Shown: positions 25,657 through 34,436, counted from the first letter of the stretch. The stretch is DNA of 64,000 nt from Spirochaetaceae bacterium bin103 (GCA_002238925.1 MPNH01000005.1:1-64000); one strand, 5' to 3'. The notes: a model not told the origin generated them from the letters alone. Program-made: numbers and translations.

Positions 25657-25776
25657 GCGACTTCCTCCTCTTGTTGGCGGCGGACCGCGGTCACGGCCGC
25701 CGTATTCCTGACTTCCTCGCGCCGTCAGCCGGCGCGGTGAGGCTCCATTCTATCACCGCTGCCCGCAGCGTGCCGA

Positions 25777-26670
25777 TCATCCCTTGAGGGAACCGATCAT
25801 TACCCCGCGCACGAAGTATTTCTGTACGAACGGGTAGGCAATCAGCACCGGCAGGCTGGCCACGATGATCAGGGCGAACTGCAGCAGGTCGCGCATCCCC
25901 TCCAGCGCCTCCAGCTCCTTGGGATCCATCAGGTCCGCTTCGATGGTGTTGATAATCAGGATGGCGCGCAGAAAAATCTGCAGCGGGTACAGCTCCTCCT
26001 TGTTCAGGTAGATGAACGCGTCGAAGAAGGTATTCCAGTGGAACACGGCGTAGAACAGGGCGTTGACGGCGGTGATGGCCCCCGACAGCGGAACCACGAT
26101 CGACCACACGAAGCGCAGGTCGCTGCAGCCGTCGATGCGCGCCGCCTCCAGCAGGCCGGAGCTGATGGTGGTCTGGTAGTAGGTGCGGGTAATGATCACG
26201 TTCCACACCAACAAGCCCTGCGGCAGCAGCATCGCCCAGCGCGTGTTGAGAATGCCCAGGTCGCGCACCAGCAGGTAGTTGGGGATGATGCCGCCGTTGA
26301 ACAGCATGGTGAACACCAACAGCGCCATGTAGAGGTGGCGCGCCCTGAAGTCGGGCCGCGACAGCGGGTAGGCCGCCATCACCGTGAGCACGATGTTGAT
26401 GGCGGTGCCTACCGAGGCGTAGAACAGGCTGTTGCCGTAGCCGATCCACACCTTGCGGTACTCGAAGATGGCCTCGTAGGCGCGCAGCGTCGGTTTCACC
26501 GGCAACAGCCACACCTGGCCGCCAATGGTCGCTTCCGGCGCACTGAGCGATGCGCTGACAATGTACAGCAGCGGGTAGGCCACGCCGACCAGCACCAGCG
26601 CCAGGAAGGTGTAGTTGAAGCCGTCGAAGATCCGGTCGACGCGGCTCTTGCCGATGCGCCGGCGCACCAC
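25777..26670 (-). CDS. ABC sugar permease, LplC/YtcP type
   Basis: This 297-residue inner-membrane permease has about six helices. The EAA loop region carries GLLEAARIDGCSDLRFVWSIVVPLSGAITAV, which contacts the ATPase. The family-typical C-terminus is YPFVQKYFVRGVMIGSLKG. The start is taken at the GTG at 26670; a second GTG follows directly. It pairs with the LplB-type gene 29 bp upstream and with the binding protein 120 bp downstream. No ATPase gene is nearby. Confidence 0.87.
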   Translation of the reverse strand: MVRRRIGKSRVDRIFDGFNYTFLALVLVGVAYPLLYIVSASLSAPEATIGGQVWLLPVKPTLRAYEAIFEYRKVWIGYGNSLFYASVGTAINIVLTVMAAYPLSRPDFRARHLYMALLVFTMLFNGGIIPNYLLVRDLGILNTRWAMLLPQGLLVWNVIITRTYYQTTISSGLLEAARIDGCSDLRFVWSIVVPLSGAITAVNALFYAVFHWNTFFDAFIYLNKEELYPLQIFLRAILIINTIEADLMDPKELEALEGMRDLLQFALIIVASLPVLIAYPFVQKYFVRGVMIGSLKG

Positions 26671-26699
26671 GCGGTGCAGGTCGAGGTTGGGCTCGCGGG

Positions 26700-27650
26700 C
26701 TACCACAGGCTGGTGTCGCTCAGGCGGCGCGCGAGCCAGTTCACCACCAGGATCAGCGCCAGGTTGATGACCGAGTTGAACAGGCCGATGGCGGTGGCGA
26801 ACGAATAATCCGGCACCGGCGACGCGAGCCCGATCTTGTACACGTAGGTCTGGATTACCTCGGAGGTGGTCAGGTTGAGGGGGGTCTGCAGCAGGAACGC
26901 CTTCTCGAACCCCACCTGCATGATGCGCCCGGTCTCCAGGATCAGCAGGATGATCGCCACCGGCAGAATGCCGGGCACGTCGATGTGGCGGGTGCGCTGC
27001 AGCTTGGTGGCGCCGTCCACGATCGCCGCCTCGTGCAGCTGCGGGTCGACCCCGGCCAGCGCCGCCAGGTAGATGATCGTGCCCCAGCCGGCGTTCTGCC
27101 AGATGCCGGAAATCACGTACACCGACTGAAACAGCTCCGGGCTGCTCATGAACGAGATCCGCCCCAGCCCCACCGCCTCGAGCGCGTTGTTGACCACCCC
27201 GGTGTGCAGCGCCAGAAAGCGCATGATCATGCCCGCCATCACCACCGTGGAGATGAAGTGCGGTGCGTAGGTGGTGAGCTGCACCGTTTTCTTGAAGCGG
27301 CGGTGCTCGACGTTGTTGAGCGCCAGGGCGAGGATGACCGGAATCGGGAACGACGCGGCGATCTGGTAGGCGGACAGGCCGAGCGTGTTGCGCAGCACGG
27401 TCCAGAACTGCGGCGACTCGAAGAAGCGGTCGAAGTTGGCCATGCCGACCCAGGGGCTGCCGACGATGCCCTGGACGGCGAAGAAGTCGCGGAACGCGAT
27501 CTGCGCCCCCCACATCGGCACGTACTTGAAAATGAGCAGGTAGAGCAGCGGCAACAGCAGCAGCAGGTGCAGTTGCCAGTTGACGCTCGCGTCGCGCAGC
27601 AGCGAACGCCGCACCCGCGGCGCGGCCAGTGATTCGGCGCCCGGCCTCAT
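26700..27650 (-). CDS. ABC sugar permease, LplB type
   Basis: This 316-residue permease has an N-terminal helix (LHLLLLLPLLYLLIFKYVPM). The family segment MWGAQIAFRDFFAVQGIVGSPWVG follows, then the EAA region LHEAAIVDGATKLQRTRHIDVPGILPV. It ends WLARRLSDTSLW. It forms the transmembrane heterodimer with the LplC-type protein. It is the first gene of a binding-protein-dependent import operon. The ATG at 27650 lies 17 bp downstream of a 13-nt G tract on the coding strand. Confidence 0.87.
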   Translation of the reverse strand: MRPGAESLAAPRVRRSLLRDASVNWQLHLLLLLPLLYLLIFKYVPMWGAQIAFRDFFAVQGIVGSPWVGMANFDRFFESPQFWTVLRNTLGLSAYQIAASFPIPVILALALNNVEHRRFKKTVQLTTYAPHFISTVVMAGMIMRFLALHTGVVNNALEAVGLGRISFMSSPELFQSVYVISGIWQNAGWGTIIYLAALAGVDPQLHEAAIVDGATKLQRTRHIDVPGILPVAIILLILETGRIMQVGFEKAFLLQTPLNLTTSEVIQTYVYKIGLASPVPDYSFATAIGLFNSVINLALILVVNWLARRLSDTSLW

Positions 27651-27667
27651 CGCCCGCGCATCCTACA

Positions 27668-27680
27668 CCCCCCCCCCCCC
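27668..27680 (-). repeat. 13-nt poly(G/C) tract upstream of the LplB gene
   Basis: Thirteen consecutive C residues on the plus strand (G on the coding strand of the import operon) lie 17 bp before the ATG at 27650, where a ribosome binding site or promoter spacer would be. Tracts of this length are prone to slippage during replication. Confidence 0.9.
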
Positions 27681-27801
27681 GCCCGCACGCAGCGGCTAAG
27701 GACGGGGTAGCGGGAGGGCCAGAGCACCGCCGGCGCGTCCTCCCCCACCCCCGGCCCGCCGGCAAGGATCGGATAATGACGGAGTGACGGGAGGCCAGCT
27801 C

Positions 27802-27827
27802 AATCGCGGTGCGGGTGAGCCGCGATT
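27802..27827. other. inverted repeat upstream of the potassium-channel gene
   Basis: Arms aatcgcgg and ccgcgatt (8 bp, perfect) flank a 10-nt loop about 105 bp before the channel gene. Nearby (27701-27722 and 27778-27798) are two related G-rich segments starting gacgg. This 280-bp gap between divergent genes otherwise shows no gene; the repeats may be regulatory. Confidence 0.35.
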
Positions 27828-27932
27828 TCACTTCGCCTGTCGGTGCCCGCGAACACGGCGTCGAACTCGTGCCCCACCAGCGGTCGTAGTAGTCTTGGAA
27901 ACGAGGGCGTCAGTACTTTAGGCTACGGTGCC

Positions 27933-29135
27933 ATGACCACCGCCCGGCGCCGCTGGCGCTGGCTACCGCGCGCCTCCCTCTGGATCGCGCTCTTGATCGG
28001 GCTCTCGGGGTTTCTGTACCTGGCGCTCGGTGCTTATCTGATGGTGGCGACGGACCGCCTGACGGCCGCCGGCAACGACGACGGCGACGAGGTGTCCGGC
28101 CTGGTCCTGATCGCAACCGGCGTCCTGATGCTGCTGCTCGCCAAGGGCCTGCTGCAGCGCCGCCGCCGAGCCTGGGGGGCTACCCTGCTGGTGCTGTCGG
28201 CAGCTCTGGTGCCTGGCGTATTCCGCGTGGTACAGCAGGGCAGCTTCCTCGCCCTGGGAGTGCAGAGCGGGATAGGCGTGCTGCTGATCGGCGCGCTCCT
28301 GGTGTTCCAGCGCACCTTCGAGGTACGCGCCGCGCGCCGCCTCAGCTACGGGCAGATGGTTGCAGCGGTCGCGATGGTGCTGGCGCTGGCCTACGGTATC
28401 GTCGGCTCCTTTCTGCTGCGCGACCAATTTCATGGCGTCGAGGACTGGTCGGACGCGACGTATTTCGCACTGGTGGCATACGTCACCCTCGGTTACGACT
28501 ACGATGTGGCCGAGATCTACCCGGTCGGAAGCGACGCTCGCTGGTTCGTGGTATCGATGTACCTGATCGGCATCACGCTGTTCGTTACCGCGCTGTCGGT
28601 GACACTCGGCCCGATCGTCGAAGGACGGGTGAAGGGAGTAATGAGCTTGGTAAACCGATTCCAACGCCTGAAGGACCATGTCGTGGTGTGTGGCTACAGC
28701 GGCGTCGGCGCCAGCATCATCGACGAGTTGCGCGACCGCGGAGTGACGGCGTTGATCGTCGACGACCGGCAGGACATCGCGCAGAGCCTGCGCGGCAAGG
28801 GCCACGACGTGCTGGAGGCAGACCCGACGCTGCGCGACACCCTGCTGGAAGCGAACGCGCCCACCGCGCACGCGGTGATTGCGGCATTCGACAGCGACTC
28901 GACCAACACGCTGGTGGCAGTGAATGCCAAGGACCTGCGCGACGACACCCCCAACTCCCGGTTCGCGATCCTGGTCCGGGTCGAGGACGAGGAGAACGTC
29001 GCCAAGGTACGCCGGCTGGGCGTGGATCAGGTGATCTCGCCGTCCACACTCGGGGGCCGGCTGCTCGCCGAGCAGGCGGTGGAGCTGGGCGGGGCGCGCC
29101 GTGAACCGGAGGACGCGTCCGGAGCGGAGCCGTAG
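27933..29135 (+). CDS. Kch-like potassium channel with RCK/TrkA-N domain
   Basis: This 400-residue protein has the layout of E. coli Kch. It has about five hydrophobic helices (roughly 14-40, 50-72, 78-97, 101-122, 135-157), a pore loop, a last helix (about 196-212), and a cytoplasmic TrkA-N/RCK domain starting DHVVVCGYSGVGASI (Rossmann GxGxxG type). The selectivity filter, normally T-V-G-Y-G-D, reads Thr185-Leu-Gly-Tyr-Asp189, so the last filter Gly is Asp. It therefore may not be a standard K+ filter. The ATG at 27933 fits the first helix; another in-frame start lies 30 codons upstream. It lies between two import operons on the other strand. Confidence 0.75.
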   Translation: MTTARRRWRWLPRASLWIALLIGLSGFLYLALGAYLMVATDRLTAAGNDDGDEVSGLVLIATGVLMLLLAKGLLQRRRRAWGATLLVLSAALVPGVFRVVQQGSFLALGVQSGIGVLLIGALLVFQRTFEVRAARRLSYGQMVAAVAMVLALAYGIVGSFLLRDQFHGVEDWSDATYFALVAYVTLGYDYDVAEIYPVGSDARWFVVSMYLIGITLFVTALSVTLGPIVEGRVKGVMSLVNRFQRLKDHVVVCGYSGVGASIIDELRDRGVTALIVDDRQDIAQSLRGKGHDVLEADPTLRDTLLEANAPTAHAVIAAFDSDSTNTLVAVNAKDLRDDTPNSRFAILVRVEDEENVAKVRRLGVDQVISPSTLGGRLLAEQAVELGGARREPEDASGAEP

Positions 29136-29197
29136 CGGCTCACCGGCGGTCGCGAGCGAGCGGCCGGCGGCGAACGGCGCCACAGTGCCGACAGGTG

Positions 29198-30085
29198 TCA
29201 GCCCTTGATGGAGCCGATCATTACGCCGCGGACGAAGTACTTCTGGACGAACGGGTACATCATCAGGACCGGGACGCTGGCCACCACGATGAGCGAGAAC
29301 TTGAGCAGTTCGCGCAGGCCCTGGCGCGCCTCGTCGTCGATCACGTCGCCGGTCAGTTCCAGGTCGATGTCGTTGGCGATCAGGATCTCGCGCAGCACGA
29401 TCTGCAGCGGGAACAGGCGGTCGTCGTTGAGGTAGATGAAGGCGTTGAAGAACGCATTCCAGTGGCCGACGGCGTAGAACAGGGTGTTGACCGCGGTGAT
29501 GGCGCCCGACAGCGGCACCACGATCTGCCAGATGAAGCGGGCGTCGCTGCAACCGTCGAGCTGCGCCGCCTCCAGCAGCTCGTCGGAGATCGTGGTCTGG
29601 TAGTAGGTGCGGGTAATGATCACGTTCCAGGCGGCGATGGCGTTGGGAATCATCATCACCCAGCGCGTGTTGATCATGCCCAACTCGCGCACCAGCAGGT
29701 AGGTCGGGATCAGCCCGCCGGAAAAAATCATCGTGAAGGTGATCAGGAACATGAAGAAGTTGCGCCCCACCAGGTCGCGCCGTGACAGCGGGTAGGCGGC
29801 CATGATGGTGAGCACCACGTTGATGATGGTGCCGAAGAAGGTATAGAAGACGGTGTTGGCGTAGCCGCGCCAGATCAGCGCGTAGTCGAAGATGGTCTGG
29901 TAGCCGAGCAGGGAGGGCTCCACCGGCCACAGCCACACGCGCCCGCCGAGCACCGCGCGGGTGGAACTGAACGACGCCGACAGCACGTAGATCAGCGGAT
30001 ACAGCACCACCGCGATGGCGACGGCCAGCAGGGCATTGTTGCACCACTGGTAAACGCGGTCGCCGCGGCTGCGTTCGATGGCCAT
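29198..30085 (-). CDS. ABC sugar permease, LplC/YtcP type (second system)
   Basis: This 295-residue inner-membrane permease has six predicted helices. The EAA region reads LLEAAQLDGCSDARFIWQIVVPLSGAITAV, and the C-terminus YPFVQKYFVRGVMIGSIKG is nearly identical to that of the protein at 25777. It pairs with the LplB-type gene 25 bp upstream. No binding protein follows it on this strand; its partner may be the plus-strand binding protein at 32747. Confidence 0.87.
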   Translation of the reverse strand: MAIERSRGDRVYQWCNNALLAVAIAVVLYPLIYVLSASFSSTRAVLGGRVWLWPVEPSLLGYQTIFDYALIWRGYANTVFYTFFGTIINVVLTIMAAYPLSRRDLVGRNFFMFLITFTMIFSGGLIPTYLLVRELGMINTRWVMMIPNAIAAWNVIITRTYYQTTISDELLEAAQLDGCSDARFIWQIVVPLSGAITAVNTLFYAVGHWNAFFNAFIYLNDDRLFPLQIVLREILIANDIDLELTGDVIDDEARQGLRELLKFSLIVVASVPVLMMYPFVQKYFVRGVMIGSIKG

Positions 30086-30110
30086 TGTCTACCGTTCCCC
30101 CCGCCTCATC

Positions 30111-31064
30111 TCACCACAGGCTGGTGTTGCTCACCCGCTTGGCGATTTCGTTGACGGTGATGATGAGCGCGAAATTGATTACCGAATTGAACAGGCCGAT
30201 CGCCGACGAGTAGGAGTACGCCGGCAGGTTGGACTCGATGCCGATCTTGTACACGAAGGTCTGGATGATCTCCGAGGCCTGCAGGTTGAGCGGGTTCTGC
30301 ATCAAGAGCGCCTTCTCGAAGCCGACGTTCATGAGCTGGCCCATGCGCAGGATCAGCAGCACCACCGCGGTCGGCAGGATGCCGGGCACGTCGATGCGCC
30401 AGGTGCGCTGCAGCTTGCTCGCCCCGTCGACGATCGCCGCCTCGTGCAGGGTCGGGTCGATGCTCGCGAGCGCAGCAAGGAAGATGATGGTGCCCCAGCC
30501 CGCCTCCTGCCAGATGCCGGACCACACGTACACGCTCCAGAACATGCCGGCCTCGCCCATGAAGTGCACCGGCTCCAAGCCGAACGCCTTGATCAGCGCG
30601 TTCACGGCGCCGTAGCGCGGCGACAGGAACTGCAGCAGCAGCCCCACCATTACCACGGTGGAGATGAAGTGTGGCGCGTAGGTAACCATCTGCGCGGTCT
30701 TCTTGAAGCGCGGCGCCTCCGAGTTGTTGATGAGCAGCGCCAGGATGATCGGGATCGGGAACCCCGCCACCAGGGTGTAGACGGCGATGCCGGCGGTGTT
30801 GCCCACCACGCGCGCGAACTGGTAGGAGCGGAAGAACTTGACGAACTGGTCGACGCCCACCCACGGGCTGCCCCAGATGCCCTTGATGGCGATGAACTCC
30901 CGGAACGCAATCTGCGCACCGTACATCGGCAGGTAGTGGAAGATGATGAAAAAGGCGATGGGCACGGACAGGATCAGGTAGAGCTGCCAGTTGCCGCGAA
31001 TCCGCGCCAGCATCCCGCTGCCCCGGCGCACCTGGCGCCCCGCTGCCGTCCGCGCATCAGCCAT
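30111..31064 (-). CDS. ABC sugar permease, LplB type (second system)
   Basis: This 317-residue permease has the family segment MYGAQIAFREFIAIKGIWGSPWVGVDQF and the EAA region LHEAAIVDGASKLQRTWRIDVPGILPTAV. It ends AKRVSNTSLW, closely matching the LplB protein at 26700. It is first in a two-gene operon with the LplC-type gene. The 160 bp between it and the gene at 31224 is C-rich and shows no other gene. Confidence 0.87.
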   Translation of the reverse strand: MADARTAAGRQVRRGSGMLARIRGNWQLYLILSVPIAFFIIFHYLPMYGAQIAFREFIAIKGIWGSPWVGVDQFVKFFRSYQFARVVGNTAGIAVYTLVAGFPIPIILALLINNSEAPRFKKTAQMVTYAPHFISTVVMVGLLLQFLSPRYGAVNALIKAFGLEPVHFMGEAGMFWSVYVWSGIWQEAGWGTIIFLAALASIDPTLHEAAIVDGASKLQRTWRIDVPGILPTAVVLLILRMGQLMNVGFEKALLMQNPLNLQASEIIQTFVYKIGIESNLPAYSYSSAIGLFNSVINFALIITVNEIAKRVSNTSLW

Positions 31065-31223
31065 ACCGCCATTCTATCAGCCCCGCCGCACCGCCGCCCA
31101 CGCGCACCCCCCGCAACCCCCATTACACCCGCCCCGCCGCCCCGCCGCCCAAGTCCGCCGACCGGGATTCCGGGGATAGCGGCCGATTGACGTTCCCGCG
31201 GGAGGTCCGGTACGCCTGGATAC

Positions 31224-31421
31224 ATGAACAACGACAGGCAGGGTGGGCACTTCACCACAAGCGTCAGCGGCGGTACCTACGTGCTGATCGGGATCGGCGT
31301 CGGCATCGCATCGGGAGCGTCCGCATCGCTTCCGATGGCGTTCATATTCGGGGCGTTCTGGCCGGCCACGCTCGGCTACTGGGCGATGCGCGCCTTGCAG
31401 CAGTACGCCGCCGGCGGTTGA
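31224..31421 (+). CDS. small membrane protein, unknown
   Basis: This 65-residue reading frame has a polar N-terminus and one or two hydrophobic stretches (TYVLIGIGVGIASGA and LPMAFIFGAFWPATLGYWAM). A GGAGG lies 18 nt upstream of the ATG, further than ideal. No family is recognised. The composition is that of a real membrane peptide, but support is modest. Confidence 0.4.
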   Translation: MNNDRQGGHFTTSVSGGTYVLIGIGVGIASGASASLPMAFIFGAFWPATLGYWAMRALQQYAAGG

Positions 31422-31455
31422 AGCTCGTCTACGTTACGTTGAACGGAAGCTCATT

Positions 31456-31791
31456 TCAGGTCAGAACACGCAGGGCCTGCTCGGGTGCCTTGTCGAGAAT
31501 TCGGAGCAGTGCTCTCGCCGCGCCGGTTGGGCAGCGCTTGCCCTGCTCCCAGTTGCGGATCGTCTCGTGTGGCACGTCGATGCGCCGTGCGAGTTCCACC
31601 TGCGTAAGTCCCAGGCGCCGGCGCACCCGGCGGGCGAACTGCGCCATGTCCTGCATCGCCTCGGCATCGTCCTGCTGTTGCTGCAACGCAATGTCCTGCT
31701 CGGTCGTGGCGTCCAGTACTTCATAATTGACCCGTCCCCGCGGCCAGGTCTGCGCATCGTCGGGATCAACCGTCACTTGCGTTCTGCTCAT
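31456..31791 (-). CDS. XRE-family antitoxin with helix-turn-helix
   Basis: This 111-residue protein has an N-terminal segment rich in Gln and acidic residues. A C-terminal HTH follows: RRLGLTQVELARRIDVPHETIRNWEQGKRCPTGAARALLRIL, which resembles YiaG/HigA-like DNA-binding domains. Its ATG at 31791 lies inside the 3-prime end of the BrnT-type toxin gene (26-bp overlap), so it is the second gene of a toxin-antitoxin operon. Classical BrnA antitoxins are ribbon-helix-helix proteins; here the antitoxin is HTH. It probably represses its own operon at the palindrome at 32060. Confidence 0.75.
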   Translation of the reverse strand: MSRTQVTVDPDDAQTWPRGRVNYEVLDATTEQDIALQQQQDDAEAMQDMAQFARRVRRRLGLTQVELARRIDVPHETIRNWEQGKRCPTGAARALLRILDKAPEQALRVLT

Positions 31792-32047
31792 ACTCTCGAA
31801 CCTCCCTGTTGTTGGCCTTGCGGGCCGAGATGATGCGGATGGCGGAACCACGCAGCGTGTAGACCAGGACAAACACACGTCCCTCAATCGCCGCGAGCAC
31901 CCGGTAACGGTCCTCCCCGTAGTCCCATCGCCTGTCGTGACCGACGCTTCGGTTCTCGTCGCGGAACGCGCCGCTCGCGTATGCGAAGTCGAAGCCGCCA
32001 GACCGGAGGCAATCGTCACTCTTGGTCTCGTCCCACTCAAACTCCAC
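31766..32047 (-). CDS. brnT: BrnT-family ribonuclease toxin
   Basis: This 93-residue protein starts at a GTG. It has the BrnT signature: FEWDETKSDDC at the N-terminus, the central GHDRRWDYGEDRYRVLAAIEGRVFVLVYTLRG beta sheet, and the C-terminal IRIISARKANNREVREYE with the conserved Arg-Lys-Ala and Glu. BrnT toxins have a RelE-like fold and cleave RNA to slow growth. The antitoxin gene overlaps its 3-prime end. Toxin-first order is usual for BrnTA. Confidence 0.82.
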   Translation of the reverse strand: MEFEWDETKSDDCLRSGGFDFAYASGAFRDENRSVGHDRRWDYGEDRYRVLAAIEGRVFVLVYTLRGSAIRIISARKANNREVREYEQNASDG

Positions 32048-32059
32048 TACACTCTTATT

Positions 32060-32078
32060 GGTAGGCCAACGGCCTACC
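32060..32078. promoter_or_regulatory. palindromic operator candidate for the BrnT operon
   Basis: Arms ggtaggcc and ggcctacc (8 bp, perfect) flank aac, and the site ends 12 bp before the toxin start on the minus strand. Position and symmetry fit an autorepression site bound by the antitoxin. Confidence 0.5.
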
Positions 32079-32244
32079 GAACGTCAACCGCCGCGGCAGG
32101 CGTCATCGCCGATTCTGGCAGGAACGAGAGAAGGCGGTAGTGTATCATTTCGCCAGGAGGATCCGTGAACGCCCGTCGACCTGATTACTTGAGCCGGACA
32201 CAGACCGCACGCCGGTCGGGCTCGGCACCACTGGAGGACCCATC

Positions 32245-32634
32245 ATGAACGAAGAACGAATGCGGATCCTCTCCCTGTTGGAGGAGGGGAAGATTTCCGC
32301 CGCCGAGGCGGCACGGCTGCTCGATGCGGTGCGGGAGGCGCCGGGTACGCCAGCCCGGTCCGGCGGCGGCGACGGAAGCGGCCGGGTGCATGTCCAGGTG
32401 ACCGATTCGGCTACCGGCGCGACTCGCGTGCACCTGACGCTGCCGGCGGCGCTCGCCAGATTCGCCGCTCGGCTCGCGGGGAAAGAGGAGGTCGCCGCGG
32501 AGCTGGCAGGCGCAGGTATCTCCGCGGACGACCTGGAACGGGTTCAGGAGGCGATCGCCGCCGGCACCGTCGGCACGGTGCTGGAAGTCGCCGACGGCGA
32601 CCGCGGCTACCGCATCGATCTCTGGATCGACTAG
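32245..32634 (+). CDS. SHOCT-like / YvlB-N-type small protein
   Basis: This 129-residue protein begins with the short helical motif RMRILSLLEEGKISAAEAARLLDAV. That motif is found at the N-terminus of YvlB-like and related bacterial proteins and is thought to mediate oligomerisation. A Gly-rich linker, a beta-rich segment and a C-terminal helical-beta part follow. A strong GGAGG lies 8 nt before the ATG. Function is unknown. Confidence 0.65.
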   Translation: MNEERMRILSLLEEGKISAAEAARLLDAVREAPGTPARSGGGDGSGRVHVQVTDSATGATRVHLTLPAALARFAARLAGKEEVAAELAGAGISADDLERVQEAIAAGTVGTVLEVADGDRGYRIDLWID

Positions 32635-32746
32635 CGCGCCGTGGGCCAGGCAGGCCCGCCGGCTCATACGGCTCATGCGCGAGCTTGCCGACCGGTGAGT
32701 GCCGGGACTATGATCGATTGTCAGACCCTACAAGGAGGGACCAGTT

Positions 32747-34405
32747 ATGCTGTTTTCGAGGACCATTGCGGTTGGGGCGATTGCCGCCCTGTTGAGCCTG
32801 GGCGCGGCCGGGGCCGTGTTCGCGGCGGGCGAGGAGGAGGCGGGCGCTTCCGGCGTGATGATGTCGGCAGCGGGTGTGCTGCCGATCGTGGACGAGACGG
32901 TGACCCTGCACGTGGCGGCGATCCCGCACGCGACCGTGGAGGACCTCACCACCAACTACGCCACCGAGTGGCTGGAGCAGCAGACCGGCGTGCACGTGGA
33001 GTGGAACGTGCTGCCGCGCAAGGATGCGCGCCAGAAGATCAACCTGATGCTGACCAGCGCCACCGACTTGCCGGACGTGTTCCTCGGCAACGGCGTGGTT
33101 ACCCCGGAACAGGCAACGCTGTACGGCGGCCAGGGGCTGTTCCTGCCGCTGAACGACTTCATTGACCAGTACAGCACCGAGGTGAAGCGGTTCTTCGAGG
33201 AGAACCCGCTGATCCGGAAGGTCGGCACGTCGCCGGACGGCAACATCTACAGCCTCGGCAACTACGACCTGTGCTACCACTGCTACTACAGCCAGCGCGT
33301 CTGGTACAACAAGACTTGGCTCGACAAGCTCGGCCTCGAGGTGCCGCAGACCACCGACGAGCTGTACGCGGTGCTGACCGCGTTCAAGACGCAAGATCCG
33401 AACGGCAACGGAAGGGCGGACGAAGTGCCGTTCACCGGCGCCACCACCGGCTGGAACACCACCCTCGACGGCTACCTGATGAACCCGTTCGAGTACAACG
33501 ACGCCCGCGACCGGCTCTACCTGGACGGCGGCGCGGTGGTGGCCGCGTTCACCACCGACGGCTGGCGCGACGGGCTGCGCTGGATGAACCAGATGTACGA
33601 AGAAGGGCTGATCGACCAGGAAGGTTTCACCCAGGACCAGAACCAGATGAAGCAGGGCGTGGAGGGCGAGACGGTCCTGTACGGGGCGATCGCGGCCGGC
33701 GTGCCGGCGGCGTTCTCGCTCAACGAGGGCGAGGCGACCAAGCACTACTACCTGCTGCCGCCGGTGGCGGGGCCGTCCGGCCTGCGCCGTACGCCGTTCT
33801 TTCCGCCCGCGCACGGCTTCCGCAACGGGCGCTTCGTGATTACCCGCGAGGCCGAGCACCCGGAGGTGGCGTTCCGCTGGGCGGACTACATGTACGCCGA
33901 GGAGGCCACGCTCACCCTCTACTTTGGCGAGCAGGGCGTGGATTGGAAGTACTCGGAACCGGGCGAGGTCGGCGTGGACGACGAACCGGCGCTGTTCGAG
34001 GAATTGACCATGGTGCGCGGCGTGCCGGGCCAGAACCAGGCGTGGAGCCACATGTCGCCGCGCCACGCGAGCTGGGCGATCATCCAGAGCCGCACCACCG
34101 ACCCCGCCGATATCTGGTACATCGAGAAGCGCCTCTACGACGCCACCAAGAATGGCCAGGAGCCGTACGGCGCGCCCGAGGAGATGGTGCTGCCGCCGCT
34201 GTTCGTGTCGCTGACCGACCAGCAGGAGTTCAACGAGCTGCGCACCACCATCAACGAATTCGTGGGCGAGAACATCGCCCTGTTCGTGACCGGCAAGCTG
34301 GATCCTGAGGGCGACTGGGACGCCTACCTGGCGGAGCTCGACAAGATCGGCATCGACCGCTACCTGGAACTGGTGCAAAGCACCTACGACCGCGACTACC
34401 GGTAA
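32747..34405 (+). CDS. extracellular solute-binding protein, LplA/YtcQ-like (second)
   Basis: This 552-residue secreted binding protein has a signal peptide ending VFAAG. It shares TTNYATEWLEQQTGVHVEW, ARQKINLMLTSATDLPDV and INEFVGENIALFVTGKLD with the binding protein at 23983, so it serves an LplB/LplC-type importer. A ribosome binding site (AAGGAGG) precedes the ATG. The nearest permease pair without a binding protein is at 29198-31064 on the opposite strand. It leads a run with the epimerase at 34526. Confidence 0.85.
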   Translation: MLFSRTIAVGAIAALLSLGAAGAVFAAGEEEAGASGVMMSAAGVLPIVDETVTLHVAAIPHATVEDLTTNYATEWLEQQTGVHVEWNVLPRKDARQKINLMLTSATDLPDVFLGNGVVTPEQATLYGGQGLFLPLNDFIDQYSTEVKRFFEENPLIRKVGTSPDGNIYSLGNYDLCYHCYYSQRVWYNKTWLDKLGLEVPQTTDELYAVLTAFKTQDPNGNGRADEVPFTGATTGWNTTLDGYLMNPFEYNDARDRLYLDGGAVVAAFTTDGWRDGLRWMNQMYEEGLIDQEGFTQDQNQMKQGVEGETVLYGAIAAGVPAAFSLNEGEATKHYYLLPPVAGPSGLRRTPFFPPAHGFRNGRFVITREAEHPEVAFRWADYMYAEEATLTLYFGEQGVDWKYSEPGEVGVDDEPALFEELTMVRGVPGQNQAWSHMSPRHASWAIIQSRTTDPADIWYIEKRLYDATKNGQEPYGAPEEMVLPPLFVSLTDQQEFNELRTTINEFVGENIALFVTGKLDPEGDWDAYLAELDKIGIDRYLELVQSTYDRDYR

Positions 34406-34436
34406 CGGCGCCGAGGCACCTGCAGGCCGCGTCGGC

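Noticed and set aside
23680..25740. A 686-codon plus-strand frame opposite the binding-protein gene
   Set aside because: The minus strand encodes an intact solute-binding protein with signal peptide. The plus frame shows only low-complexity Val/Ala/Arg sequence.
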